Assembly (NCBI GenBank): GCA_002477475.1
Contig: DLPX01000018.1
Coordinates: 1-13,957, forward strand
Reading direction: 5' to 3'
Source: Proteobacteria bacterium UBA7447
GTDB taxonomy: Bacteria; Pseudomonadota; Gammaproteobacteria; Arenicellales; UBA868
Length of the DNA stretch: 13,957 nt
Below are positions 1 to 6,465 of this stretch, in pieces. Below the pieces are notes generated by a model. That model made no database searches. It was not told the DNA's origin and saw nothing but the letters and a program-made list of their open reading frames with translations. Position numbers and translations under genes: made by a program. Numbering within the stretch: position 1 is the first letter of the stretch; each line of letters starts with the position of its first letter.

Positions 1-206
1 TTTTTCTGCAAATCGCTGTGAAGCGGATTTGTTTGTTCCCCCGGATCCAGACAAATCGTCCCGTGATTCTTTAACAAGCCGCAATGGCTAAAAAGACAGG
101 TTTCTGAATTTCTTGTAAAAATGAGGCTTAATTGCAATAAGGTCCAATGATCATTTGATGGGCGAAATCCGGCACGTTTGCTTGTAACTACGCCGAGGGG
201 AAACAG
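1..206. other. Noncoding leader upstream of the cyclotransferase
   Basis: No convincing gene is visible here. The stretch is AT-rich compared with the coding parts of the window, as expected for a promoter region, but no clear -35/-10 pair can be assigned. A perfect 10-bp palindrome, AATGATCATT, lies at 146-155, about 50 bases before the ATG at 207, and could be an operator. A purine-rich GAGGGGA at 195-201 is the ribosome binding site of the short frame that starts at 207. Confidence 0.4.
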
Positions 207-281
207 ATGAAATTGAGTCGACGTACGGCATTGGCGAGTGCCCTGCTATTCCTACGCAATCCTAGACAAGATGGGCTATGA
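207..281 (+). CDS. 24-codon Tat-signal-like short ORF, leader or gene remnant
   Basis: A short open frame encodes MKLSRRTALASALLFLRNP plus five more residues. It has a good ribosome binding site (GAGGGGA, 195-201) and a proper ATG. The N-terminus matches a twin-arginine export signal: a basic start, S-R-R-T-A-L, then a hydrophobic stretch. The frame then stops without a cleavage site or mature domain. Its TGA overlaps the cyclotransferase ATG as ATGA (278-281), the usual arrangement for translational coupling. It may be a leader whose translation feeds the next gene. It may instead be what is left of an exported protein after an in-frame internal deletion, with the original start and the original gene junction kept. 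The second reading would explain why a Tat signal heads such a short frame. It could also be chance. Confidence 0.35.
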   Translation: MKLSRRTALASALLFLRNPRQDGL

Positions 282-1186
282 GAAAACGGTCAGCGATAAC
301 TCTGGGCATCACTGTCCTTGTGATCCTTATTGTTGCAATCAGCACCGATCTTTCCCGGGGCAATCTTAGCCCTCCTTGGTTGTACGGTCACGCCAGCGCG
401 CGAACGAGTTTGTTCCCTGGCAAAACAGACGGTATTGATTTTTTTGAAGTCAAAATTTTGCAAAGAATCCCGCACAACCCGGAGCACTTCGTTCAGGGGC
501 TTCAGGTTGATGGCGATATTCTCTGGGAAGGGACAGGGCGCTATGGTGAGTCAAAGTTAATCAAGCACAGATTCAATCGGACCAGGGGAATCCTTGAGCC
601 TGTTTACGAGAAGGCGCTGTCTTCTGATGACTTTGGCGAGGGCCTTGCTGTTTTAGACAATGTGCTTTACCAACTTACCTGGAAAGCCGGGCGCGTCTAT
701 CGTTACGATCTATCCGGAAAAAAACCTTCGCCGCTTGAACCATTGCGTAACGATCGGGAGGGGTGGGGTTTGACGACCGACGGCCATTCACTGATTGCAT
801 CGGATGGTTCGGCTTTTCTGGCTTTTCGGTCGGCGAAAGACTTTTCTGTTCAGAAAACGATTGAAGTGCAGTTTCAGGGGAAAGCCATAGATCGCCTCAA
901 TGAACTCGAATGGATTGACGGGAAAATCTGGGCTAATGTCTGGAAGACCCCCTTTATTATGGTGGTGGATCCCGAAACTGGTGAGGTGACCTCGGTAATT
1001 GACTGCGGGAACCTGGTTGAGGATGCCAGGGCGTCCAACCCGGATATTGACGTGTTGAACGGAATAGCGTGGGATGCCTCAAACCGTGAGCTCTACCTTA
1101 CGGGTAAGCTCTGGCCTTGGGTTTATAGGGTGGTTCTGGATAGAAAAACCCTGCCCGAAGGCAAGGCTGAGTTTACGAAACTATAG
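278..1186 (+). CDS. Glutaminyl-peptide cyclotransferase, membrane-anchored (plant/bacterial type)
   Basis: This enzyme converts N-terminal glutamine of peptides and proteins into pyroglutamate with release of ammonia, probably on the periplasmic side. The 302-residue product has the conserved stations of the plant/bacterial glutamine cyclotransferase propeller in order: HFVQGL (70-75), YGES (89-92), FGEGL (119-123), LTW (133-135), EGWGLTTDG (161-169), SDGS (175-178), LNELEWIDGKIWANVW (207-222), VLNGIAWD (259-266) and LTGKLWP (274-280). It is not the zinc-dependent animal type. Residues 1-28 (MRKRS then a hydrophobic run) form an uncleaved anchor or a signal peptide. No good ribosome binding site stands before ATG 278, so translation may depend on the short frame that overlaps it by ATGA. 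The substrate cannot be read from the sequence. The gene next downstream is convergent, so this is the last gene of its transcript. Confidence 0.92.
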   Translation: MRKRSAITLGITVLVILIVAISTDLSRGNLSPPWLYGHASARTSLFPGKTDGIDFFEVKILQRIPHNPEHFVQGLQVDGDILWEGTGRYGESKLIKHRFNRTRGILEPVYEKALSSDDFGEGLAVLDNVLYQLTWKAGRVYRYDLSGKKPSPLEPLRNDREGWGLTTDGHSLIASDGSAFLAFRSAKDFSVQKTIEVQFQGKAIDRLNELEWIDGKIWANVWKTPFIMVVDPETGEVTSVIDCGNLVEDARASNPDIDVLNGIAWDASNRELYLTGKLWPWVYRVVLDRKTLPEGKAEFTKL

Positions 1187-1295
1187 AGCGTAGGGTACTC
1201 ACCGCGTTGCAGTCCGACAGTGTCAAAAAATGTGGAGAACTGCCTTTTGCACGGCCTTGGTGATATTTTATCGGACGGACCAATTTCGATGAAGA

Positions 1296-1328
1296 TTTGA
1301 CAGGTTTTAGATCACCTGTTGCTTTATT
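1296..1328. terminator. Weak hairpin in the convergent gap, possible terminator
   Basis: ACAGGT (1300-1305) and ACCTGT (1314-1319) form a 6-bp inverted repeat with an 8-base loop, followed on the plus strand by TGCTTTATT. It sits between the convergent cyclotransferase and PhnD-like genes, where a shared terminator is expected. The stem is short and only moderately GC-rich, and there is no clean T-run, so support is weak. Nothing else is recognisable in the 203-base gap 1187-1389. Confidence 0.3.
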
Positions 1329-1389
1329 AAAGCGATGGGGGCGATCATCTGACCGATGAAGATTCGCTCTTGGATAACGGCCGGCAGGA

Positions 1390-2193
1390 TTATCTTCTTA
1401 GCGAAAGCCATCCGCGACGCGCTAAATCCTCGGCAATAGGCGCGTAATCTTCTTCATCGCGCGGCACGAAACCGCGGATGCCGAGCATCGCCCGGCTTTC
1501 TTCATCGACATCATCCACGGCTTTGGCAAGGGCATCGCGCATCACGGAGATTTCTTGCGCTGATGCATTACGATAGGTAATGAGTGGCAGCCCCGGTCGG
1601 CTCTCGGTGTGGGCGATCACTTTTAGGCTCTTGATGGCAGGTTCGCATTGCTTTGCCAGATGCCAACTGACGCAGTCGATTGCCGCGATATCAGCGCTGC
1701 CGCTCGCGACGGCGCAAAGCGAGTCGCGGTGACCTCCGCTCACAAGGACAGAGGCAAATGGGCTCTCACCCGAACCGTTGTCTGCGACAAAGCACTTGAG
1801 TGCAAGGCATCCTGAGTAGGAATCATCGCCGTTGATAACGGCGCGCTTGCCCTCAAGACGGATCGAACTTTCGTTGTTGTTCTCCTGAGTGATGATTACG
1901 CTGTGATAACTGCCGGCGGGCTCGATTCCTTGATAAGCGAAACTGCCAAGCACTTTCACTTTTCCAGAGAGGTCAGCGACGAGCGGCAAGCCACAGGTCT
2001 GGCTGATCAAAAGGTTGGGCGACTGCCAGGTTTCGGCTGGCGGTGACATACGGTCAAGCGACGCAGGCGCGTCGATCCCTGCCTTGCTGAAGTTATCGCG
2101 TATCGATGTCCACAAGCAGTCGGTCGCCTGAGTGAATTCAGGCCAATCGTACATCGGCAGTTGGGCAACGCTATGACCAGCGTAGAGAGTCAT
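1390..2193 (-). CDS. PhnD-like substrate-binding-fold protein without signal peptide
   Basis: The 267-residue product resembles the PhnD / phosphate-phosphonate periplasmic binding protein family. Recognisable stretches are the N-terminal LPMYDWPEF with a following LW, the SQTCGLP segment (64-70) at the usual ligand-loop position, NGDDSYSG (121-128), and SGGHRDSLCAVASGSADIAAIDCVSW (about 152-177), the typical second-lobe signature. Unlike true periplasmic members it has no signal peptide: the start is MTLYAGHSVAQLPMY, so it should be cytosolic. The start is well supported by AGGAG (2208-2204) ten bases before the ATG. It begins 47 bases after the puuD stop, on the same strand, so the two are probably cotranscribed. 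No permease or ATPase gene accompanies it. Many proteobacteria carry such orphan cytosolic PhnD-like proteins of unknown role. Here a purine-related ligand is a reasonable inference from context only. Confidence 0.75.
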   Translation of the reverse strand: MTLYAGHSVAQLPMYDWPEFTQATDCLWTSIRDNFSKAGIDAPASLDRMSPPAETWQSPNLLISQTCGLPLVADLSGKVKVLGSFAYQGIEPAGSYHSVIITQENNNESSIRLEGKRAVINGDDSYSGCLALKCFVADNGSGESPFASVLVSGGHRDSLCAVASGSADIAAIDCVSWHLAKQCEPAIKSLKVIAHTESRPGLPLITYRNASAQEISVMRDALAKAVDDVDEESRAMLGIRGFVPRDEEDYAPIAEDLARRGWLSLRR

Positions 2194-2240
2194 TTAAGGC
2201 TTACTCCTGCGGTCACCCGCATTCTTGTGAGAAGCCAAGA

Positions 2241-3434
2241 TCAGCGTTGCAGCCTCAACCACTGGCCGAGTTCTGCACGCTCTGAGTCGGTCATGCCTGA
2301 GGCATTGCCAGGCGGCATGGCCTGGCTTGTGACGGACTGGGCCATCACCCGCTCACTGTGACGTCTAACGGCGTTCAGGCTGTCAAGCACGATCCCGCCG
2401 GGCGGGGCCGTGAAAGCGGGATTTTTTGGCTCTGCGGCATGACAGCCGGCGCAATGGGTGGTGATGATTTCAAGTGCCCGGCTGTCACTGATCTTGGCAT
2501 CGGATAGCGCAGGCCCTCTTGAGGCAATGAAAATAATGAGCCCTATCGCGAGCAGTACCGCGACGGGCCACTGCCAGGCAAGGGCTTTGCCGCGTCCTCC
2601 GGCGTGGTGGGTATTAAAGAAGTGGCGGATCACGCCGCCTGCGACCACGATAAACGCAATCACCAGCCAACCCCATTGGATGCCTCCGGAGAAGAGCATG
2701 GGATAGTGGGCGCTCACCATCAGCAGCAGTACAGGCAGGGTAAGGTAGTTATTATGCAGCGAGCGTTGTTTGGCCTGTGCGCCAAGCGCCGGGTCCGGTG
2801 TGCGCCCGGCGACAAGATCCGCGACAACTTTTTTCTGGTTTGGAATGATCACCACGAACACGTTGGCTGACATGATCGTTCCGATCAGCGCACCAACGTG
2901 AAGAAAGGCGGCGCGATCACTGAAAATCTGTGTAAGCATAAAAGCACTCACCAGTATCAAGAGAAACACGGATACCGCAAGTGCCAATGTTGAACGGCCA
3001 ATCGGGCTTCTGCAGAGTGCCTCATAAATAAGCCAACTGCCGATCAGGAATCCGAGACTGGCGGCGATCGCCGCAGTCGGCGTGAGGTCAGCGCGTGCAG
3101 GGTCGATAAGGTAACTGGTGGCACCGAAGTAATAGATCACCACCAGCAGCGAAAATCCGGAAAGCCAGGTGAAGTAAGCCTCGTATTTGAACCAGTGCAG
3201 TTCGGCAGGCATCTCCTGGGGTGCTACGGTGTATTTCTGTACGTGGTAAAAGCCCCCGCCATGCACACTCCAGGATTCGCCAAGGGCGCCTTGGGCAAGC
3301 CCGTTGCGAGAGCGCAGGCTGAGATCCAGCCAGATGAAGTAAAAAGAAGTGCCGATCCAGGCGATCCCTGCTGCAAGATGCAGCCAGCGAATCATGAGGT
3401 TCGCCCATTCAAGCCAGGGTATGGTGAAGGTCAT
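2241..3434 (-). CDS. puuD: Urate hydroxylase PuuD, membrane protein with C-terminal cytochrome c domain
   Basis: PuuD is an integral membrane enzyme that oxidises urate to 5-hydroxyisourate and passes electrons to its cytochrome c domain instead of making peroxide. The 397-residue product begins with the family signature WANLMIRWLHLAAGIAWIG, continues with HGGGFYHVQKY and PQEMPAELHWFKYEAYFTW, and has about eight hydrophobic segments up to residue ~310. Histidines such as those in RWLH, GGGFYHVQ and LHNNYLTLP are typical of the membrane domain. The C-terminal part carries one haem c motif, CAGCH (328-332), and a likely distal methionine in AMPPGN (M373). It is full length, including the fused cytochrome. 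The PhnD-like gene follows on the same strand and a LysR gene is divergent. The enzymes for the next steps (hydroxyisourate hydrolase, OHCU decarboxylase) are not in the window. Confidence 0.95.
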   Translation of the reverse strand: MTFTIPWLEWANLMIRWLHLAAGIAWIGTSFYFIWLDLSLRSRNGLAQGALGESWSVHGGGFYHVQKYTVAPQEMPAELHWFKYEAYFTWLSGFSLLVVIYYFGATSYLIDPARADLTPTAAIAASLGFLIGSWLIYEALCRSPIGRSTLALAVSVFLLILVSAFMLTQIFSDRAAFLHVGALIGTIMSANVFVVIIPNQKKVVADLVAGRTPDPALGAQAKQRSLHNNYLTLPVLLLMVSAHYPMLFSGGIQWGWLVIAFIVVAGGVIRHFFNTHHAGGRGKALAWQWPVAVLLAIGLIIFIASRGPALSDAKISDSRALEIITTHCAGCHAAEPKNPAFTAPPGGIVLDSLNAVRRHSERVMAQSVTSQAMPPGNASGMTDSERAELGQWLRLQR

Positions 3435-3494
3435 TGGGTTCCAGAAGCGGTTGCCGTTGAGAGTGTTAGTTGCCGAAGCAGTACATCGTACCGA

Positions 3495-3523
3495 GATTTT
3501 CTTTTCATAAAAATCGCTACAAT
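3495..3523 (+). promoter_or_regulatory. LysR-type T-N11-A box and -10-like hexamer in the puuD/lysR gap
   Basis: The 122-base gap between the divergent puuD and lysR genes holds an AT-rich inverted repeat: GATTTT (3495-3500), nine bases, AAAATC (3510-3515). Centred in it is T3499-N11-A3511, the standard LysR-type recognition pattern. Eight bases from the inner A, TACAAT (3518-3523) matches the -10 consensus at five of six positions for lysR. No good -35 is present, and the repeat lies where it would be. This is the usual LysR arrangement: the regulator represses itself and activates the divergent gene. T-N11-A is a loose motif, so the box is a candidate only. Confidence 0.45.
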
Positions 3524-3556
3524 CATAAAGGACTATATCGAAAAATTTGAAAATAA

Positions 3557-4474
3557 ATGGAAACAGATGATCTTCTGTTGTTTGTTCGCGTCGCCGAGCT
3601 TCGGAGCCTGACGGCGGCGGGGCGCGATTTGCGTCTGACTCCGGCGGTGGTCAGTTCGCGACTGATTCGCCTTGAAAAGAAGCTTGGGATGCGGCTATTG
3701 AACCGTACCACCCGCCAGGTGGATCTCACTCCGGATGGACATCATTTCCTTCAGCACAGCCTGAATATTCTAGAGGCGGTGGATCAGGCCCAAAGTGCAA
3801 TAGCGGTGAGTCGTGACGGCCCCGCCGGTGCACTCAAGGTATCCGCGCCGGTGAGTTTTGCAAGGCTGCATCTGGCCCCCATGGCGGCTGCGTTTACCGA
3901 ACGGCATCCGCAGGTACAACTGCAACTGGTTGCGAGCGACCGATTTGATGATTTCTTCCATGAGCAGATCGACCTTTTGATACGGGTGGGCGAGCTCAAG
4001 GACTCCAATATGGTGGCAAGGAGGCTCGCGGTGAGTCGGAGGGTGTTTTGCGCCTCGCCCGATTACCTTGCGAGGATGGGTACGCCGAACACCCCTGAAG
4101 ATCTTGCCGGTCACAACTGCTTGTTGCTGCGATTTCCAGGTTCGCAGCAGTGGCGCTGGACGCTAGTGCATCCGACCGGGCAGCACGAGACCTTGAGTCT
4201 GTCCGGGACAATGGATTCCGATAATTCGGAAATCCTGACGCAGTGGTGTCTTTCGGGGCAGGGCATCGCCATGAAAGACCTCTGGGAAGTGGCGCCCTAT
4301 ATAAGGGAGGGCAGGCTTGTCGAAGTGTTGGCGGAGTTTTCGCCTGTCGCCTATCCGATCACGGCGCTCTATCCGCACAGTCAGTATCTACCGCCCCGGG
4401 TTCGCCAGTTCGTGGATTTCCTCGTTGAGCACCTCGGTGATCCTCCACCCTGGGAAAAAGCGCTGCCGGCATAG
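3557..4474 (+). CDS. LysR-family transcriptional regulator, probable regulator of puuD
   Basis: The 305-residue product is a standard-length LysR-type regulator. The N-terminal winged helix-turn-helix is clear: SLTAAGRDLRLTPAVVSSRL (17-36) followed by IRLEKKLGMRLLNRTTRQVDLTPDG, a close match to the family consensus. A linker helix (about 65-90) leads to the effector-binding domain (about 90-295), with segments such as GALKVSAPVSFARLHLAP, DLLIRVGELKDSNMVARRLA and WCLSGQGIAMKDLWEV typical of the CrgA-like subgroup. It is divergent from puuD, so control of urate oxidation is the simplest inference; the inducer would be urate or a related purine. ATG 3557 has only a weak purine-rich stretch before it and no strong ribosome binding site. 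The next gene on this strand has its own regulatory region. Confidence 0.92.
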   Translation: METDDLLLFVRVAELRSLTAAGRDLRLTPAVVSSRLIRLEKKLGMRLLNRTTRQVDLTPDGHHFLQHSLNILEAVDQAQSAIAVSRDGPAGALKVSAPVSFARLHLAPMAAAFTERHPQVQLQLVASDRFDDFFHEQIDLLIRVGELKDSNMVARRLAVSRRVFCASPDYLARMGTPNTPEDLAGHNCLLLRFPGSQQWRWTLVHPTGQHETLSLSGTMDSDNSEILTQWCLSGQGIAMKDLWEVAPYIREGRLVEVLAEFSPVAYPITALYPHSQYLPPRVRQFVDFLVEHLGDPPPWEKALPA

Positions 4475-4498
4475 AGGCAAACCCGACTTGTAGGTCAG

Positions 4499-4541
4499 TG
4501 TGATTCCTGTCACATTTATCCAAACAGTGATCGTCCATAGT
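4499..4541 (+). promoter_or_regulatory. CRP/Vfr-type operator with class II-spaced -10 element
   Basis: TGTGA-TTCCTG-TCACA at 4499-4514 has both CRP/Vfr half-sites perfect with the correct 6-base spacer, and is followed by ATTT as in the extended consensus. CATAGT at 4536-4541 matches the -10 hexamer at four of six positions. If transcription starts at about 4548, the operator is centred at -41.5, exactly the class II activator position, and it replaces the -35. This leaves an untranslated leader of about 45 bases before the protease ATG at 4593. The site therefore probably makes the protease / small protein / PilY1-like operon respond to cAMP. The operator match is direct; the start point is inferred. 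Confidence 0.6.
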
Positions 4542-4592
4542 GAGATCAGTCTCTGGCCGTGTCGGATGAACTCATCATAAGTTGAAACCGAA

Positions 4593-6101
4593 ATGAAAAT
4601 ACATGCTCTTGATTCGGGACGTTACCTGGCGTCTTTTTTGGTTTTTGCGCTGCTCATCGCCTGTGTGCAGCCGGGCATTGCCGATGACCTGGCGCCTGGT
4701 GCTAAACGCGTTCCGATTATTGTTTATACGAGGATGGCGCCTGGGCCGGATGAAGATGGGCCGGGTCGGATGCTGCTGGAACTCGTCGAGGAGGGCAAGA
4801 CCATACGGGTACTGGTCGGCATTGACTTTGACATGGTCGCACCCCACGAACTGTCAGCCAGTGATGTAAAGGCTCAGGTGAGAGACATGGCCAAAGTACA
4901 GCGCGGTATCGCGCAGCGCGTTTTTGAGGTAACAGATAAGAGCGGCGTACTCTGGCAGTTTCGGGATATCCCTTTCATGACGCTTGAGGTGGATCGGAGT
5001 CAGTTGCGGCGGGTGCTTCTCGACCCTGCGGTAGTGACTGTGCAGGAAGACGCTGTCGCCCAGCCGATGCTTAAAGACAGCACCGATGTGATCCAAGCCG
5101 ACAAAGTGTGGAATATGACCCCCACGTTGCGGGGCAAGGGACAAGCCATCGCTGTTCTCGATACAGGCACAAATCATGAAAGAATGCTCAAAGGCCGTAT
5201 CGTGGCGGGCGGCTGTTTTTCCTCAAATTACTCTTATTACCCTTCCGAGTCGTTGTGTGTTGGCAAAGCATCTTCGCGTACAGGCGTGTCGGCCGGGAGC
5301 AACTGCCCCACCACGGTGGGCGGTTGCGATCACGGCACCCATGTGGCCACCATAGCGGCGGGCGATGACGGTTCGTTTCGGGGAGTGGCCCGTGATGCAA
5401 ACATCATTCGGGTGCAGGTCTTTTCCAAGTTCACCAGTAGCTACTGGTGTGGCGGTTATGCGCCGTGCGTCATGTCCTATGGGTCGGATCAGGTTCGTGG
5501 GCTGGAATATGTCTACAGTCTGCGCAACAGTTTTGATATCGCAGCAGTCAATATGAGTCTCGGTGGAGGCTATTACAGTTCGGCCTGCGATAGCGGCTCG
5601 CCGGCAATCGCCTCGATCATCAATCGCCTTACCAATGCGGGCATTGCAGTGGTGATCGCCTCCGGCAACAGCGGCATGAATGGCTACATTAGCCATCCTG
5701 CCTGTATCAGCAGCGCGGTTGCTGTGGGCAGTTCAACAAAAGCCGACGGCCTGTCTTCCTTTTCCAACCATTCTCCACTAATTGATTTGCTGGCGCCGGG
5801 GGAGGCCATCACAGCGGGCGTACCATCCCAGTCGTACCGGCGCATGAGCGGCACCTCCATGGCGGCGCCCCATGTCGCTGGCGCGTTTGCGCTTTTGCGG
5901 AGCTTCGACCCGAATGCCTCGGTGTCGCAACTGCAAACGGCATTAGCATGTTCGGGCGAGCCGATCGAGCGCAGCGGAGTCAGCCGCAACCGTATCGACA
6001 TGCGAAGCGCATACCAGTTCCTGAAGGAAGACATGAAAGGCTGCACCAAGGCGGAAGATGCCTCCTCGCCCGACTGGTTGCCCCGGCACGGGTGGTTCTA
6101 G
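4593..6101 (+). CDS. Secreted subtilisin-like serine protease (S8) with I9-type propeptide
   Basis: The 502-residue product is an exported subtilase. The catalytic triad is complete: D190 in AVLDTGTNHE, H247 in CDHGTHVATIAAG, and S422 in MSGTSMAAPHVAG; the oxyanion-hole Asn is N359 in ASGNSG. Residues about 38-160 look like an inhibitor-I9-type propeptide, ending in LLDPAVVTVQEDAV as in proteinase K relatives. The N-terminus (MKIHALDSGRYLASFLVFALLIACVQPGIADD) is a signal peptide with two possible cleavages: signal peptidase I after GIA (30), or a lipobox LIAC with lipidation at C24. The mature part has ten cysteines, several clustered before the catalytic His, suggesting disulfides. The C-terminus (WLPRHGWF) ends soon after the catalytic domain. 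The gene starts an operon with the small protein and the PilY1-like adhesin, which suggests it matures or sheds a surface protein, perhaps the adhesin. Confidence 0.93.
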   Translation: MKIHALDSGRYLASFLVFALLIACVQPGIADDLAPGAKRVPIIVYTRMAPGPDEDGPGRMLLELVEEGKTIRVLVGIDFDMVAPHELSASDVKAQVRDMAKVQRGIAQRVFEVTDKSGVLWQFRDIPFMTLEVDRSQLRRVLLDPAVVTVQEDAVAQPMLKDSTDVIQADKVWNMTPTLRGKGQAIAVLDTGTNHERMLKGRIVAGGCFSSNYSYYPSESLCVGKASSRTGVSAGSNCPTTVGGCDHGTHVATIAAGDDGSFRGVARDANIIRVQVFSKFTSSYWCGGYAPCVMSYGSDQVRGLEYVYSLRNSFDIAAVNMSLGGGYYSSACDSGSPAIASIINRLTNAGIAVVIASGNSGMNGYISHPACISSAVAVGSSTKADGLSSFSNHSPLIDLLAPGEAITAGVPSQSYRRMSGTSMAAPHVAGAFALLRSFDPNASVSQLQTALACSGEPIERSGVSRNRIDMRSAYQFLKEDMKGCTKAEDASSPDWLPRHGWF

Positions 6102-6114
6102 CGTGTACGCCACA

Positions 6115-6462
6115 ATGGCCTTGCCGTTACGTCAGGTGATCGCAGTCTTGCTCGCGACGGCTCTGGCGATGCCGTTTGCGGCTCAGGCGGATGAGAGCGA
6201 GGGCCAAGCGCTGCTGCGCGTTATCCAGGGCTTGGAAAGCCTTCGCTACGAGATTCTTCAGGAACAAAAAAGGTTTCGGGCAACACCCGTGCCAACCGAT
6301 ATGAACGAGCGCGAACTCTGGCAGGCCATATCAGAAGACATGACGCTGACCCTGGAGCAAATTGATGCGGCGATTAACGAACACAGGCAGCGACTTCTCG
6401 AAATTACGGGACCGGTTGAATCTCCGCCTCCGTCCGCAATGCCGCCTTTGCTTCCTGAGTAA
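6115..6462 (+). CDS. Small exported helical protein of the protease/PilY1 operon
   Basis: The family is not recognised with confidence. From ATG 6115 the product has 115 residues: a clear signal peptide (MALPLRQVIAVLLATALAMPFAAQA, cleavage before DES), then about 90 residues of highly charged, predicted helical sequence with heptad-like leucine/isoleucine spacing (ALLRVIQGLESLRYEIL; DMTLTLEQIDAAINEHRQRLLEI) and a proline-rich tail (ESPPPSAMPPLLPE). It looks faintly like the small RAQPRD-type proteins of conjugative elements, but this is not a firm match. The frame is open from 6058, and a GTG at 6103 is also possible; ATG 6115 is preferred because it gives a normal signal peptide. It lies 13 bases after the protease stop and ends 3 bases before the adhesin ATG, so it is almost certainly cotranscribed. 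A periplasmic partner or chaperone for either neighbour is an inference. Confidence 0.75.
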   Translation: MALPLRQVIAVLLATALAMPFAAQADESEGQALLRVIQGLESLRYEILQEQKRFRATPVPTDMNERELWQAISEDMTLTLEQIDAAINEHRQRLLEITGPVESPPPSAMPPLLPE

Positions 6463-6465
6463 GCC

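Noticed and set aside
1321..1333. GCTTTATTAAAGC palindrome as a terminator or operator
   Set aside because: The loop would be three bases, the stem is AT-rich and no T-run follows on either strand.
5223..5696. Open frame of 157 codons antisense to the protease
   Set aside because: It covers the catalytic domain of a clear subtilase on the other strand and resembles no known family.
6058..6114. ATG 6058 as the start of the small exported protein
   Set aside because: It lies inside the protease coding sequence and would put about 19 proline/glycine-rich residues before the signal peptide; ATG 6115 gives a normal signal sequence.
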